Below, piece after piece: positions 6,914 through 14,106 of a DNA stretch of 15,693 bases. The stretch's first letter is position 1. Each line of letters starts with the position of its first letter. This DNA comes from JANNAV01 sp031384695 (GTDB lineage: Bacteria; Pseudomonadota; Alphaproteobacteria; Rhodobacterales; Rhodobacteraceae). Location of the stretch: NCBI GenBank assembly GCA_031384695.1, contig JANNAV010000336.1, forward strand, positions 1 to 15,693. Reading direction: 5' to 3'. The notes below the pieces were generated by a model. It made no database searches, had not been told where the DNA came from, and worked only from the letters and a program-made list of their open reading frames with translations. The position numbers were made by a program, and so were the translations under genes.

Positions 6914-8044
6914 ATGCGTACCCGTGCCGCCGTTGCCGTCGCCGCCGGAAAGCCACTCCAGATCATGGAAGTGAACCTTGCCGCCCCAAAGTTCGGCGAG
7001 GTGCTGATCGAGATCAAGGCCACCGGCATTTGCCACACTGATGAGTTCACCCTGTCCGGGGCCGACCCCGAAGGCATGTTCCCCGCGATCCTTGGCCACG
7101 AAGGCGCGGGCGTGGTGATCGAGGTGGGCGAAGGCGTCACCAGCCTCAAGGTGGGCGATCACGTCATCCCGCTTTACACCCCGGAATGCCGCCAGTGCCC
7201 AAGCTGCCTCAGCCAGAAAACCAACCTCTGCACCGCGATCCGCGCCACGCAGGGGCAGGGCGTGATGCCCGATGGCACCTCGCGGTTTTCCATGCTGGAT
7301 GGCACGCCGATCTTTCATTACATGGGCTGCTCCACCTTCGCCAACCACACCGTGATGCCCGAGATTGCCCTCGCCAAAGTCCGCACCGATGCGCCATTCG
7401 ACAAGATCTGCTACATCGGCTGCGGTGTCACCACCGGCATCGGTGCGGTGATCAACACCGCCAAGGTTGAACTTGGCGCCAAGGCGGTGGTGTTCGGGCT
7501 TGGCGGCATCGGGTTGAACGTGCTGCAGGGGCTGCGGCTGGCCGGGGCCGACATGATCATCGGCGTCGATATCAACAACGACCGCAAAGCCTGGGGCGAG
7601 CGGTTCGGCATGACCCATTTCGTGAACCCCAGGGAAATCGAAGGCCCGCTGGTGCAGCACCTTGTCAACCTGACGAAAACCGATTTCGATCAGATCGGCG
7701 GTGCGGATTATTCGTTTGATTGCACCGGCAATGTGAAGGTGATGCGCGATGCGCTGGAATGCACCCATCGCGGCTGGGGGCAGTCGATCATCATCGGCGT
7801 GGCACCTGCGGGTGCTGTGATCGAAACCCGGCCGTTTCAGCTGGTGACGGGGCGCATCTGGAAAGGCACCGCCTTTGGCGGCGCGCGCGGCCGCACCGAT
7901 GTGCCGAAGATCGTCGATTGGTACATGGAGGGCAAGATCGAGATTGATCCGATGATCACCCATATCCTGAAGCTTGAAGACATCAACAAGGGCTTTGATC
8001 TGATGCATTCAGGCGAAAGTATCCGATCGGTTGTGGTGTATTGA
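6914..8044 (+). CDS. adhC: S-(hydroxymethyl)glutathione dehydrogenase / class III alcohol dehydrogenase
   Basis: Encodes 376 residues, standard for class III zinc alcohol dehydrogenase. It oxidises S-hydroxymethylglutathione, formed from formaldehyde and glutathione, to S-formylglutathione with NAD+ in the cytoplasm. Catalytic zinc ligands are Cys40, His62 and Cys170 (GCGVTTG), with Glu63 next to His62. The structural zinc site is Cys92, Cys95, Cys98 and Cys106. The Rossmann motif GLGGIG spans 195-200, and Asp219 at the end of the next strand fits NAD+ rather than NADP+. Other names in Rhodobacter relatives are adhI and flhA. The usual next step, S-formylglutathione hydrolase, is not adjacent; a DUF900 lipoprotein hydrolase follows after 73 bp. 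The start is supported by GAGAGGA upstream of the ATG. Confidence 0.95.
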   Translation: MRTRAAVAVAAGKPLQIMEVNLAAPKFGEVLIEIKATGICHTDEFTLSGADPEGMFPAILGHEGAGVVIEVGEGVTSLKVGDHVIPLYTPECRQCPSCLSQKTNLCTAIRATQGQGVMPDGTSRFSMLDGTPIFHYMGCSTFANHTVMPEIALAKVRTDAPFDKICYIGCGVTTGIGAVINTAKVELGAKAVVFGLGGIGLNVLQGLRLAGADMIIGVDINNDRKAWGERFGMTHFVNPREIEGPLVQHLVNLTKTDFDQIGGADYSFDCTGNVKVMRDALECTHRGWGQSIIIGVAPAGAVIETRPFQLVTGRIWKGTAFGGARGRTDVPKIVDWYMEGKIEIDPMITHILKLEDINKGFDLMHSGESIRSVVVY

Positions 8045-8117
8045 TCCGGACATCCTTAAGGTCGAATTCGCGACACCCGCCCGGTGCGGGGTGCGCCCCC
8101 AATGAAAGGCACACCCT

Positions 8118-9224
8118 TTGATCCGCATTTGTCTGGTACTTTGCCTTGCCTTGCTGCCCACCTGCGCGCCGCGCGGCAAAATGACGGTCGCACCCGAAGC
8201 CCGGGCCATCGGTCAGGTGCATCAGATATTTGTCGGAACCACCCGCGCCGCCGAGCCGGACGGCCAGTTCAGCAGCCACCGGTCCGAATCGCTGAACTTT
8301 GCCCGCGTCGATATCTCGATCCCGCCAGACCACGAACCCGGCAAGATCACCTGGCCGCCGCGCAACGGCAAGGCTGATCCGACCCGCCATTTTCTGACAG
8401 CGGGCAACGTGCTTTATTCGAATGCCACCGGCTTCAACAAGGCCCTGCGCGCCGAGTTGAAGGCCAAGGGCGGCGAGGCGGTGATCTTCGTGCACGGCTT
8501 CAACAACAACTATGCCGAAGGGCTTTACCGGCTGGCGCAGTTTTCCAACGATCTGAAGCTGCCGGGTGCGGTGATCAGTTATTCCTGGCCATCCGCCGCC
8601 AACCCCCTCGGCTATGTCTATGATCGCGACTCAGCACTTTTTGCCCGCGACGGGCTGGAAGAGCTGATGGGTGCGGTGGCCGATGCCGGTGCCACCAGTA
8701 TCCTGCTGGTGGCGCATTCGATGGGCGCCAGCCTGACGATGGAGGCTCTGCGTCAGGCCGCGATCCGTGGCAACTCCAAGGCCATGGGGCGGCTGGCGGG
8801 GGTGGTGCTGATCTCGCCGGATATCGACGTTGACGTGTTCCGGCTGCAGGCCCTCGCCATCGGCAAACTGCCGCAACCCTTTGTCATCTTCGGCTCTGAC
8901 CGCGACAAGGTGCTTAAATTCTCGGCCAGACTTACCGGCCAGTCCGAGCGTCTGGGCTCCATCTCGGATGTCACGCGCCTTGCCGATCTGGACGTGACCT
9001 TCCTTGATGTCTCTGCGTTTGCCGCCGGTGACAAGCATTTCGCGGCGGCGGAATCGCCCGCGCTGATCCTGCTGTTGTCGCGTATCGGCGATATCAACTC
9101 GGCGTTCGAACAAGATCGCGTCAGCCGGATCGGCCTTATTCCGGGGGCGGTGCTGACCGTGCAAAACGCCACCCAGATCATCCTGCGCCCGATTGGCGCG
9201 CTGGGGGTTAATGCGGCGCAGTAG
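8118..9224 (+). CDS. Alpha/beta hydrolase lipoprotein, DUF900 type
   Basis: Encodes 368 residues from a TTG start. An in-frame TGA at 8103-8105 rules out anything longer, and AAAGG (8105-8109) lies 8 nt upstream. The first residues (MIRICLVLCLALLPTCAPRG) form a lipoprotein signal with Cys16, which supports the TTG choice and places the enzyme in the envelope. Hydrolase features: VIFVHGFNNNYAEG (122-135, oxyanion-hole region), nucleophile Ser201 in VAHSMGAS, acidic candidates in FGSDRDK (258-264), and His307 in DKHFAA as the probable catalytic histidine. ISYSWPSAANPLGYVYDRDSA is typical of DUF900. The substrate is unknown. Despite its place after the formaldehyde dehydrogenase, export argues against it being the cytoplasmic S-formylglutathione hydrolase. 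It ends 3 bp from the convergent smr-type gene. Confidence 0.85.
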   Translation: MIRICLVLCLALLPTCAPRGKMTVAPEARAIGQVHQIFVGTTRAAEPDGQFSSHRSESLNFARVDISIPPDHEPGKITWPPRNGKADPTRHFLTAGNVLYSNATGFNKALRAELKAKGGEAVIFVHGFNNNYAEGLYRLAQFSNDLKLPGAVISYSWPSAANPLGYVYDRDSALFARDGLEELMGAVADAGATSILLVAHSMGASLTMEALRQAAIRGNSKAMGRLAGVVLISPDIDVDVFRLQALAIGKLPQPFVIFGSDRDKVLKFSARLTGQSERLGSISDVTRLADLDVTFLDVSAFAAGDKHFAAAESPALILLLSRIGDINSAFEQDRVSRIGLIPGAVLTVQNATQIILRPIGALGVNAAQ

Positions 9225-9227
9225 GCC

Positions 9228-9818
9228 TTACCGCCGCCGCAGGTAAACATAAAACGCGCCGGAACCGCCGTGGCGCAGATGCGCTTCGGCCACCTGCAAC
9301 ACCGCCGGCCCCAGCGGCGGCAGGCGCAGCCATAGCGGCACCTGATGGCGCAACGCCCCCATCCGCTGCGGGATCGGCCCGATATCAAGGCCGCGCTTGC
9401 CCTTGCCGGTAATCACCAGCACCAGCCGCAACCCGGCCGCTTGCGCGCGCAGGATAAAGGCGATCAACTCCGGGTGCGCCTCGGCGAGCGTCATCCCGTG
9501 CAGATCAATCCGCGCATCGGGGGTCAGCTTGCCCTTGGTCATCCGGCTGTGGGTCTTGGCATCCATCTGCAACGCCGTCACCGGCGCGGGCGCAAAGACC
9601 TGCCCCGCATTGGCCCGGCTTTTCTCGCCCAACCGGAACAGCGGCAGGCGCGGCGCCGGTTGCAACACTGCGGGCCCGGTGGTTTGCGGCGCCGGATGCA
9701 GCACCGGCTCCAGCGGTTTCAGAAACACGCCGCCCTTCACATGCATCGCCCGCGCGGTGCGCGTCACCGCCCGCCAAAGCTCTTCTTCCTCGGGGCGCAG
9801 GGCGCGGCGGCGGGCCAT
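9228..9818 (-). CDS. Smr/MutS2-type domain protein
   Basis: Encodes 196 residues. The N-terminal part (1-95) is basic and proline-rich, probably flexible, starting MARRRALRPEEEELWRAVTRTA. The C-terminal Smr domain spans about 100-196: DLHGMT at 105-110, helix LAEAHPELIAFILRAQ, LVLVITGKGKRG (132-143) and the closing HGGSGAFYVYLRRR (183-196). Smr domains bind or nick nucleic acids; the stand-alone alphaproteobacterial version has no firmly assigned role that I know. It is the last gene of the timA-mltA-smr run, with its ATG 3 bp after the mltA stop, so translational coupling is likely. Length and motifs are normal. Confidence 0.9.
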   Translation of the reverse strand: MARRRALRPEEEELWRAVTRTARAMHVKGGVFLKPLEPVLHPAPQTTGPAVLQPAPRLPLFRLGEKSRANAGQVFAPAPVTALQMDAKTHSRMTKGKLTPDARIDLHGMTLAEAHPELIAFILRAQAAGLRLVLVITGKGKRGLDIGPIPQRMGALRHQVPLWLRLPPLGPAVLQVAEAHLRHGGSGAFYVYLRRR

Positions 9819-9821
9819 CCC

Positions 9822-10847
9822 CTATCCCTCGGGCAACATGGCATAGGCGCGGTCAATCGGCAGCAGCACGATCATCCGCCCGCCATCCTTGACGGTGCCC
9901 GCAGCCTCGCCCGCATCACGCCCGGTGCCGAAAAATATGTCGGCCCGCTGTGCGCCCTTGATCGCCCCGCCGGTATCTTGCGCCACCATCAACCGCCGCA
10001 ACGGGTTGCGCCCGTCCTTTTCGATCCACACCGGCGCGCCAAGCTGGGTAAACGCCGGATCAACCGCAACCGACCGCAGCGTGGTGATAGACCGCCCCAT
10101 CGCGCCGATCGGGCCTTTGTCGGCGGGCAGATCGGCCAGCTTGCGAAAGAAGATATACGAGGGATTGTGATCCAGCAGCGCCGCCCCCGCCGCCGGGTTC
10201 TGCCGCACCCACCCCCTTATCACCTGCGCCGAAACCTCGGCCGCGGTGTGGGTGCCGCGCCGCACCATTTCCTGCCCAACCGATTGATAGGCATAGCCAT
10301 TCCGCCCCGCATAGCCCACCCGGATCACCCGCCCATCGGGCATCTTTATCCGGCCCGAGCCCTGGATATGCAGGAAAAACACCTCTACCGGGTCATCAAG
10401 CCAGGCAATCTCCAACCCCCGGCCGCGCAGCGCGCCGCGCTCAATGGTCGCGCGGTCCAGAAACGCGGTGCCGTCCCGCAGTTCCGGCGGGCGGGCATAG
10501 ATCGGCCAGGCATATTTCGGCGTCCGCACCGGCGATCCGTCCAGTTCCGGCTCGTAATAGCCGGTGAACAGCGCGGGCGGATTGCCGATCAGCACCGGCT
10601 TGAAAAACAATTCGAAAAACGCGCGCGCAGCGGCATCCGAACCTTGCGCACCCTCCGCCAACCGGCACAGCGGCACCCAATCGGCCTCGGAAAGACTGCC
10701 GCAGGTTTCGACAAACGCCACCAGTGCCGCCCGGTGATCATCCTCGGCCCAGCCCTCCAGCGCCTCAAAATCCAGCATCTGCGCCGGGGCAGGCGGGGCT
10801 GCCATCAGCGCCGCCAGCAGTGCAAGAACGGGGTAAAACGCACGCAT
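9822..10847 (-). CDS. mltA: Membrane-bound lytic murein transglycosylase A
   Basis: Encodes 341 residues. A signal peptide (MRAFYPVLALLAALMAAPPAPAQ, cut near 23) directs export. There is no lipobox cysteine, unlike E. coli MltA, so this one may be soluble in the periplasm. The MltA domain begins near ALFTGYYEPELDGS (92-105) and continues with FFLHIQGSGRI (157-167) and GYAGRNGYAYQSVG (178-191). The C-terminal 3D domain carries VAQDTGGAIKG (288-298) and RADIFFGTG (301-309). Asp303 aligns with the catalytic aspartate of E. coli MltA, and Asp291 is the other conserved acid. The enzyme cuts glycan strands to 1,6-anhydromuropeptides. The start has a GGGAAG ribosome site. It lies 12 bp after timA and 3 bp before the Smr gene. 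Confidence 0.94.
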   Translation of the reverse strand: MRAFYPVLALLAALMAAPPAPAQMLDFEALEGWAEDDHRAALVAFVETCGSLSEADWVPLCRLAEGAQGSDAAARAFFELFFKPVLIGNPPALFTGYYEPELDGSPVRTPKYAWPIYARPPELRDGTAFLDRATIERGALRGRGLEIAWLDDPVEVFFLHIQGSGRIKMPDGRVIRVGYAGRNGYAYQSVGQEMVRRGTHTAAEVSAQVIRGWVRQNPAAGAALLDHNPSYIFFRKLADLPADKGPIGAMGRSITTLRSVAVDPAFTQLGAPVWIEKDGRNPLRRLMVAQDTGGAIKGAQRADIFFGTGRDAGEAAGTVKDGGRMIVLLPIDRAYAMLPEG

Positions 10848-10859
10848 CCGCTTCCCGGT

Positions 10860-11516
10860 TCAGCCGCCGGTGGCCACAAGCTGCCAGTTCGGATCATCCA
10901 CGCCCATCCGGCGCGCGAAGGTCCAACTGTCGCGTTGCCGCTTGATCTCGGTCGGCGATCCCTCCACCACCACGCCCGCCTTGTTGCGGATAACCGAGGT
11001 CAACTCGCCCAGAAACCGCACAGTGATCTCGGCGGTCTTGCTGGTGGCATCAAAGGTTGCGTCCTCCAGCGTCATCTCGCGGGTGCCGACGAACTTCGCA
11101 TCAACCGTCAGTCCCTCCTGCTCGCGGGCGGCAATGGCGGCGGCAAAGCTTTCTTCCACCTCACCGGCCAGAAACGGCCGGATACGGTCCAGCTCGCCCT
11201 TCTCGAACGCCATCAGAATCATCTCATAAGCGCCCCGCGCGCCCTTCAGGAAATCATCGACGCCAAACCCCGGCTCGGCCACCTTCATCGCCGCCAGCGC
11301 CCTGGCCGCATCCGACCCTTTCGGTGCGTGATCCACGATATCCTGATCCGCGCCGCCTTCGATCACCTCGAAACTCCGCTTGGCATTCGGGCGCAGATCA
11401 TCCAGCGGCACCGGCGGCTTCTCAAACCCCTCGCGCGTGCCAAGCACCGCACGCAGTTTCAGGATCAGAAAAATCGCAACACCGGCCAGAACCAGAAGTT
11501 GAATGACGGAGTTCAT
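10860..11516 (-). CDS. timA: Tim44/TimA family membrane-associated protein
   Basis: Encodes 218 residues. One N-terminal transmembrane segment (about 3-20, MNSVIQLLVLAGVAIFLILKLR) is followed by a linker and a Tim44-like domain (about 75-218): FLKGARGAYEMILMAFEKGELDRIRPFLAGEVEESF, then beta strands through TAEITVRFLGELTSVIRN and RDSWTFARRMGVDDPNWQLVATGG. Bacterial homologues of mitochondrial Tim44 occur in alphaproteobacteria; the Caulobacter protein was named TimA, and its role in import or assembly is not settled. The start is supported by GAGG 7 nt before the ATG, and the in-frame extension upstream has no coding character. It heads the timA-mltA-smr operon and is divergent from fxsA. Confidence 0.9.
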   Translation of the reverse strand: MNSVIQLLVLAGVAIFLILKLRAVLGTREGFEKPPVPLDDLRPNAKRSFEVIEGGADQDIVDHAPKGSDAARALAAMKVAEPGFGVDDFLKGARGAYEMILMAFEKGELDRIRPFLAGEVEESFAAAIAAREQEGLTVDAKFVGTREMTLEDATFDATSKTAEITVRFLGELTSVIRNKAGVVVEGSPTEIKRQRDSWTFARRMGVDDPNWQLVATGG

Positions 11517-11654
11517 CGGTAACCTCGAAAAAAACGTAAAAGGGTGGCGAGCCGGAAGTTCGTGGTGTTGCAGGGTTGGTGATCCGGGCACGCAGGCATT
11601 ATGTAGGGCCTGGGCTGCCGCAAGTCTACCACCAGACCCAAAGAAGGAAAACCG
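11517..11654. promoter_or_regulatory. Divergent promoter region timA / fxsA
   Basis: 138 bp without an ORF I accept. On the plus strand TTGGTG (11576-11581) and TATGTA (11600-11605) are 18 bp apart and would start transcription about 40 nt before fxsA. On the minus strand the best -10-like string is within CATAAT near 11595-11605, overlapping the plus-strand element. The fxsA ribosome site is AGAAGGAAAA. A poly-A run (11528-11533) lies in the timA leader. Candidates only. Confidence 0.4.
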
Positions 11655-12128
11655 ATGCCGATTATTGTGCTGTTTCTTGCCCTGCCGCTGATCGAGATCG
11701 CGCTGTTCGTGACAATCGGCGGCTGGCTTACGGTTTGGCCAACGCTGGCCATCGTGCTGGGCACCGGCATTCTGGGCGTCTGGGTGATGCGCAGTCAGGG
11801 GTTGCGCGCCGTGAAAGACCTGCAATCGGCGCAGGCCGCCATGCGCAACCCCCTGTCGCCGATGGCGCACAGCGCCCTGATCATGCTGGCCGGGGTACTG
11901 CTGGTGCTGCCCGGCTTTTTCACCGACACGCTTGGGCTGCTGTTGCTGATCCCGCCCCTGCGCCGCCTGATCATCCTGCTGATCGGCGCCAGACTGCGGG
12001 CGCGGGTGGTGACCACCGGCTTTGCCGCAACCCCGCTTCACCCCGCGCCCCCGGGTGATTGGGAAGACGTCGAATTCATCGAGATCGCTCCAGACCCCAC
12101 CCCGCCAACAGATCGACGCGGGCATTGA
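11655..12128 (+). CDS. fxsA: FxsA family membrane protein
   Basis: Encodes 157 residues. Hydrophobic segments at about 3-20, 26-45, 71-92 and 94-112 indicate an inner-membrane protein. The conserved FxsA features are PLIEIALFVTIGG near the start, LGTGILGVWVMRSQGL in the second segment, and MLAGVLLVLPGFFTDTLGLLLLIPPLR in the third. The acidic, proline-rich C-terminus (DWEDVEFIEIAPDPTPP) is cytoplasmic or disordered. In E. coli, FxsA (YjeG) relieves F-plasmid exclusion of phage T7 when overproduced; its normal role is unknown. The ATG has an AGAAGGAAAA site. It lies upstream of secB on the same strand with a 60-bp gap to the chosen secB start, so they may be co-transcribed, as is usual in this gene neighbourhood. 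Confidence 0.93.
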   Translation: MPIIVLFLALPLIEIALFVTIGGWLTVWPTLAIVLGTGILGVWVMRSQGLRAVKDLQSAQAAMRNPLSPMAHSALIMLAGVLLVLPGFFTDTLGLLLLIPPLRRLIILLIGARLRARVVTTGFAATPLHPAPPGDWEDVEFIEIAPDPTPPTDRRGH

Positions 12129-12188
12129 GGCCATGCACCCAACCTGCTAGGAGGGGTCGCAATCATGGTTTCCTCAGGAGTGGGTCTT

Positions 12189-12701
12189 ATGGCCGAAGAA
12201 AATACCGGCGCGAACGGTGCAGCACCCGCCGCAGCGCCGCAGATCAAAATGCAGGTTCTGACGCAATACATCCGCGACATGTCGTTTGAAAACATGGTGG
12301 CGCAAAAGGGCCTGACGGGGGGCGAAGTGCAACCCGATATCGCCGTCGCCGTCAGCCTCGATGCACGCAAACGCCCCACCGATCACCAGTATGATGTGAT
12401 CACCAAGTTCAAGATCACTTCGAAAAACAAGACCAATGACGAGATGCTGTTTCTGCTGGAACTGGATTACGGCGGCGTGTTTCACATCGAAGGCGTGGCC
12501 GAGGATCAGTTGCACCCGTTCCTGCTGATCGAATGCCCGCGCCTGCTGTTTCCCTTCGTGCGCCGGATCATTTCCGATATCACCCGCGACGGCGGCTTCC
12601 CGCCGCTCAACATCGACAACGTCGATTTCCTGAACCTGTACCGGCAAGAGATTGCCCGCCGCAATCAGGCGCAGGCGGCACCGGCGGCGCAGCCGAACTA
12701 G
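12189..12701 (+). CDS. secB: Protein-export chaperone SecB
   Basis: Encodes 170 residues from the chosen start (MAEENTGANGAAPAAAPQIKMQ). SecB is a cytoplasmic tetramer that keeps precursors unfolded and hands them to SecA. Family signatures are complete: YIRDMSFENMVAQKG, VSLDARKRPTDHQYDVITKFKI, LFLLELDYGGVFHIEGV, LHPFLLIECPRLLFPFVRRIISDITRDGGFPPLNIDNVDFLNLYRQ. The Ala/Gln-rich tail is typical of alphaproteobacteria. Two starts compete. ATG 12189 has AGGAG 8 nt upstream and gives the usual N-terminus. ATG 12165 has AGGAGG 10 nt upstream and would add MVSSGVGL. I prefer the former because related SecB proteins begin MAEE/MADE. The gene converges on dnaQ across a palindromic element. Confidence 0.95.
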   Translation: MAEENTGANGAAPAAAPQIKMQVLTQYIRDMSFENMVAQKGLTGGEVQPDIAVAVSLDARKRPTDHQYDVITKFKITSKNKTNDEMLFLLELDYGGVFHIEGVAEDQLHPFLLIECPRLLFPFVRRIISDITRDGGFPPLNIDNVDFLNLYRQEIARRNQAQAAPAAQPN

Positions 12702-12704
12702 GGC

Positions 12705-12822
12705 CTGGAGCGTGTTGCGGACAATCGGGTTCAGCCGATTGCCCCCAACACCCAACATTCCCACACTGATCTTGTCCTGGATTGCCTTCAATCTGATTCA
12801 GATTGAAGGAAATCGGCTCTAG
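12705..12822. repeat. Palindromic intergenic element between secB and dnaQ
   Basis: A compact element of about 118 bp built from dyads. The ends are imperfect inverted repeats, CTGGAGC (12705-12711) and GCTCTAG (12816-12822). Hairpin A pairs GTGTTG (12712-12717) with CAACAC (12746-12751) and, inside it, CAATCGG (12722-12728) with CCGATTG (12735-12741), loop GTTCAG. Hairpin B is a perfect 12-bp inverted repeat, CCTTCAATCTGA (12785-12796) with TCAGATTGAAGG (12798-12809). Neither stem runs into a T tract, so ordinary termination is doubtful. It resembles the mosaic palindromic repeats scattered in alphaproteobacterial genomes (RIME/REP-like), but I cannot verify copy number. Its right end supplies the dnaQ stop codon (12819-12821). 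Confidence 0.6.
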
Positions 12823-13517
12823 TCGCGCTTCAACCAGATCGCGAGGGCGCCCATTCCGGCCACAAAACCGGCATGGGCGGCGATTTCTGCGTCGGTAAGC
12901 CGTGGCGGCAGCGGCGTTGGCCGTGGCCTAGGCCGCCAGCCTGCCGGCTGATCAGCAGCACCGGCCATGGGTGCCGCAACCGCGTTCGCAAGTGCGAAAT
13001 CCGGCTGCCGCCCCCCCACAAGTTCCAGATAAACCTCCGCCAGTATCTCGCTGTCCAACAGCGCGCCGTGCTTTTCCCGCCGGGTGTTATCCACCCCGAA
13101 ACGGCGGCACAGCGCATCAAGCGACGCGGGCGATCCGGGAAATTTCTGCCGCGCGATCATCAACGTATCCGTCGCACGCGTGTTGGGCAGCACCGCAAGG
13201 CCTGCCGCCTTCAACTCGGCATTCAGAAATTTCATGTCAAACGCCGCGTTGTGGATCACCAGTTGCGCATCGCCGATAAAGCTTAGAAACGCCTGTGCCA
13301 CCGCCTTGAACAAGGGCTTGTCGCGCAGAAAATCGTCGCCCAGCCCATGCACCTCGAACGCCTCTTTCGGCATCAGCCGCCCGGGGTTCAGATATTGGTG
13401 ATAGGTGCGGCCGGTCGGCAGATGGTTGAACAGTTCCACCGCACCGATCTCGACAATCCGGTGGCCCTCCGACGGTTCGAACCCCGTGGTTTCGGTATCA
13501 AGCACAATCTCACGCAT
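12819..13517 (-). CDS. dnaQ: DNA polymerase III epsilon subunit (3'-5' proofreading exonuclease)
   Basis: Encodes 232 residues. The DEDDh exonuclease site is complete: Asp7 and Glu9 in VLDTETTGF (Exo I), Asp94 in HNAAFDMKFLN (Exo II), and His150 with Asp155 in HGALLDSEILAEVY (Exo III). The domain covers about 1-168. QPDFAL (171-176) just after it is placed where a beta-clamp-binding motif normally sits and loosely fits one. The C-terminal part contains a proline/arginine linker (194-206) and a short end (LTDAEIAAHAGFVAGMGALAIWLKRD) that should contact the polymerase subunit. The start overlaps the end of coaE by 8 bp, indicating coupled translation; an upstream in-frame ATG at 13583 lies wholly inside coaE and is rejected. 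The stop falls in the adjacent palindromic element. Confidence 0.96.
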   Translation of the reverse strand: MREIVLDTETTGFEPSEGHRIVEIGAVELFNHLPTGRTYHQYLNPGRLMPKEAFEVHGLGDDFLRDKPLFKAVAQAFLSFIGDAQLVIHNAAFDMKFLNAELKAAGLAVLPNTRATDTLMIARQKFPGSPASLDALCRRFGVDNTRREKHGALLDSEILAEVYLELVGGRQPDFALANAVAAPMAGAADQPAGWRPRPRPTPLPPRLTDAEIAAHAGFVAGMGALAIWLKRD

Positions 13518-14106
13518 CGGCAAGCCCTTGATAAATGTCGGAAATAACCTGCCGCACCGCCCGTTGCGCGGCCCCTGTCTCAAGCGTCTCGATCACCCAT
13601 GTCGCCCGCGCCCGCTTTTCGGCATCCGGCATTTGCCGCGCCAGGATCACCGCGAACTCTGCCTCGGTCATGCCGCCCCGATCCAGCACCCTTTGCCGCT
13701 GCACCGCCGCGGGCACGCTGACCACCACCACACCGTCGCAACCCGCCTCGGCACCGGTTTCAAACAGCAACGGGATATCCAGCAGCACGATGGGTGCCGT
13801 GGCCGCCGCCAGAAACGCCGCCCTGTCCGCCGCCACCAGCGGATGCACCACCGCCTGCACCCTGTCCAGCACCGCCGGATCAGCCGCTATTTTCGCCCGC
13901 AACAGCGGCCGCGAAACAGCCCCCCCACTGATCACATCCGGGAACATCCGCCCAACCGCCCGCGTGGCCGCCCCGCCCGGCGCATAAAGCCGGTGCACCG
14001 TCGCATCGGCATCCCAAACCGGAATGCCCAGCGCGGCAAACATCGCCGCCGTGGTGGATTTTCCCATGCCGATAGAACCCGTCAGCCCCAGCCGATACGC
14101 CGTCAT
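13510..14106 (-). CDS. coaE: Dephospho-CoA kinase
   Basis: Encodes 198 residues of the P-loop kinase family that performs the last step of coenzyme A synthesis, phosphorylating the ribose 3'-OH of dephospho-CoA with ATP. The Walker A motif is GSIGMGKS (10-17). WDAD (31-34) supplies the conserved acids near the substrate, DIPLLFE (110-116) is the family signature, and LARQMPDAEKRARA (155-168) carries the lid-type arginines. The start is ATG 14106, whose ATGA overlaps the aroE stop. Earlier in-frame ATGs lie inside aroE. It overlaps dnaQ by 8 bp downstream. The length is typical and nothing is missing. Confidence 0.96.
   Translation of the reverse strand: MTAYRLGLTGSIGMGKSTTAAMFAALGIPVWDADATVHRLYAPGGAATRAVGRMFPDVISGGAVSRPLLRAKIAADPAVLDRVQAVVHPLVAADRAAFLAAATAPIVLLDIPLLFETGAEAGCDGVVVVSVPAAVQRQRVLDRGGMTEAEFAVILARQMPDAEKRARATWVIETLETGAAQRAVRQVISDIYQGLADA

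Noticed and set aside
6569..8008. 479-codon minus-strand ORF
   Set aside because: It is the reverse of the class III alcohol dehydrogenase and part of the I78-like gene; the His/Asp/Gly-rich translation is a shadow artefact of GC-rich codons.
8070..8096. Possible terminator between adhC and the DUF900 gene (CACCCGC with GCGGGGTG)
   Set aside because: The stem has a bulge and is followed by CGCCCCC rather than T residues, so termination is not supported.
9345..11522. 725-codon plus-strand ORF
   Set aside because: It is antisense to smr, mltA and timA, all of which have clear motifs; composition is Arg/His/Pro-rich and no domain is recognisable.
12174..12791. 205-codon minus-strand ORF opposite secB
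   Set aside because: Its start lies in the palindromic element and the rest is antisense to secB; nothing supports translation.
13518..13583. Upstream dnaQ start at 13583
   Set aside because: The 22 added residues lie within coaE and do not resemble an epsilon subunit; MREIVLDTETTGF is the expected N-terminus.
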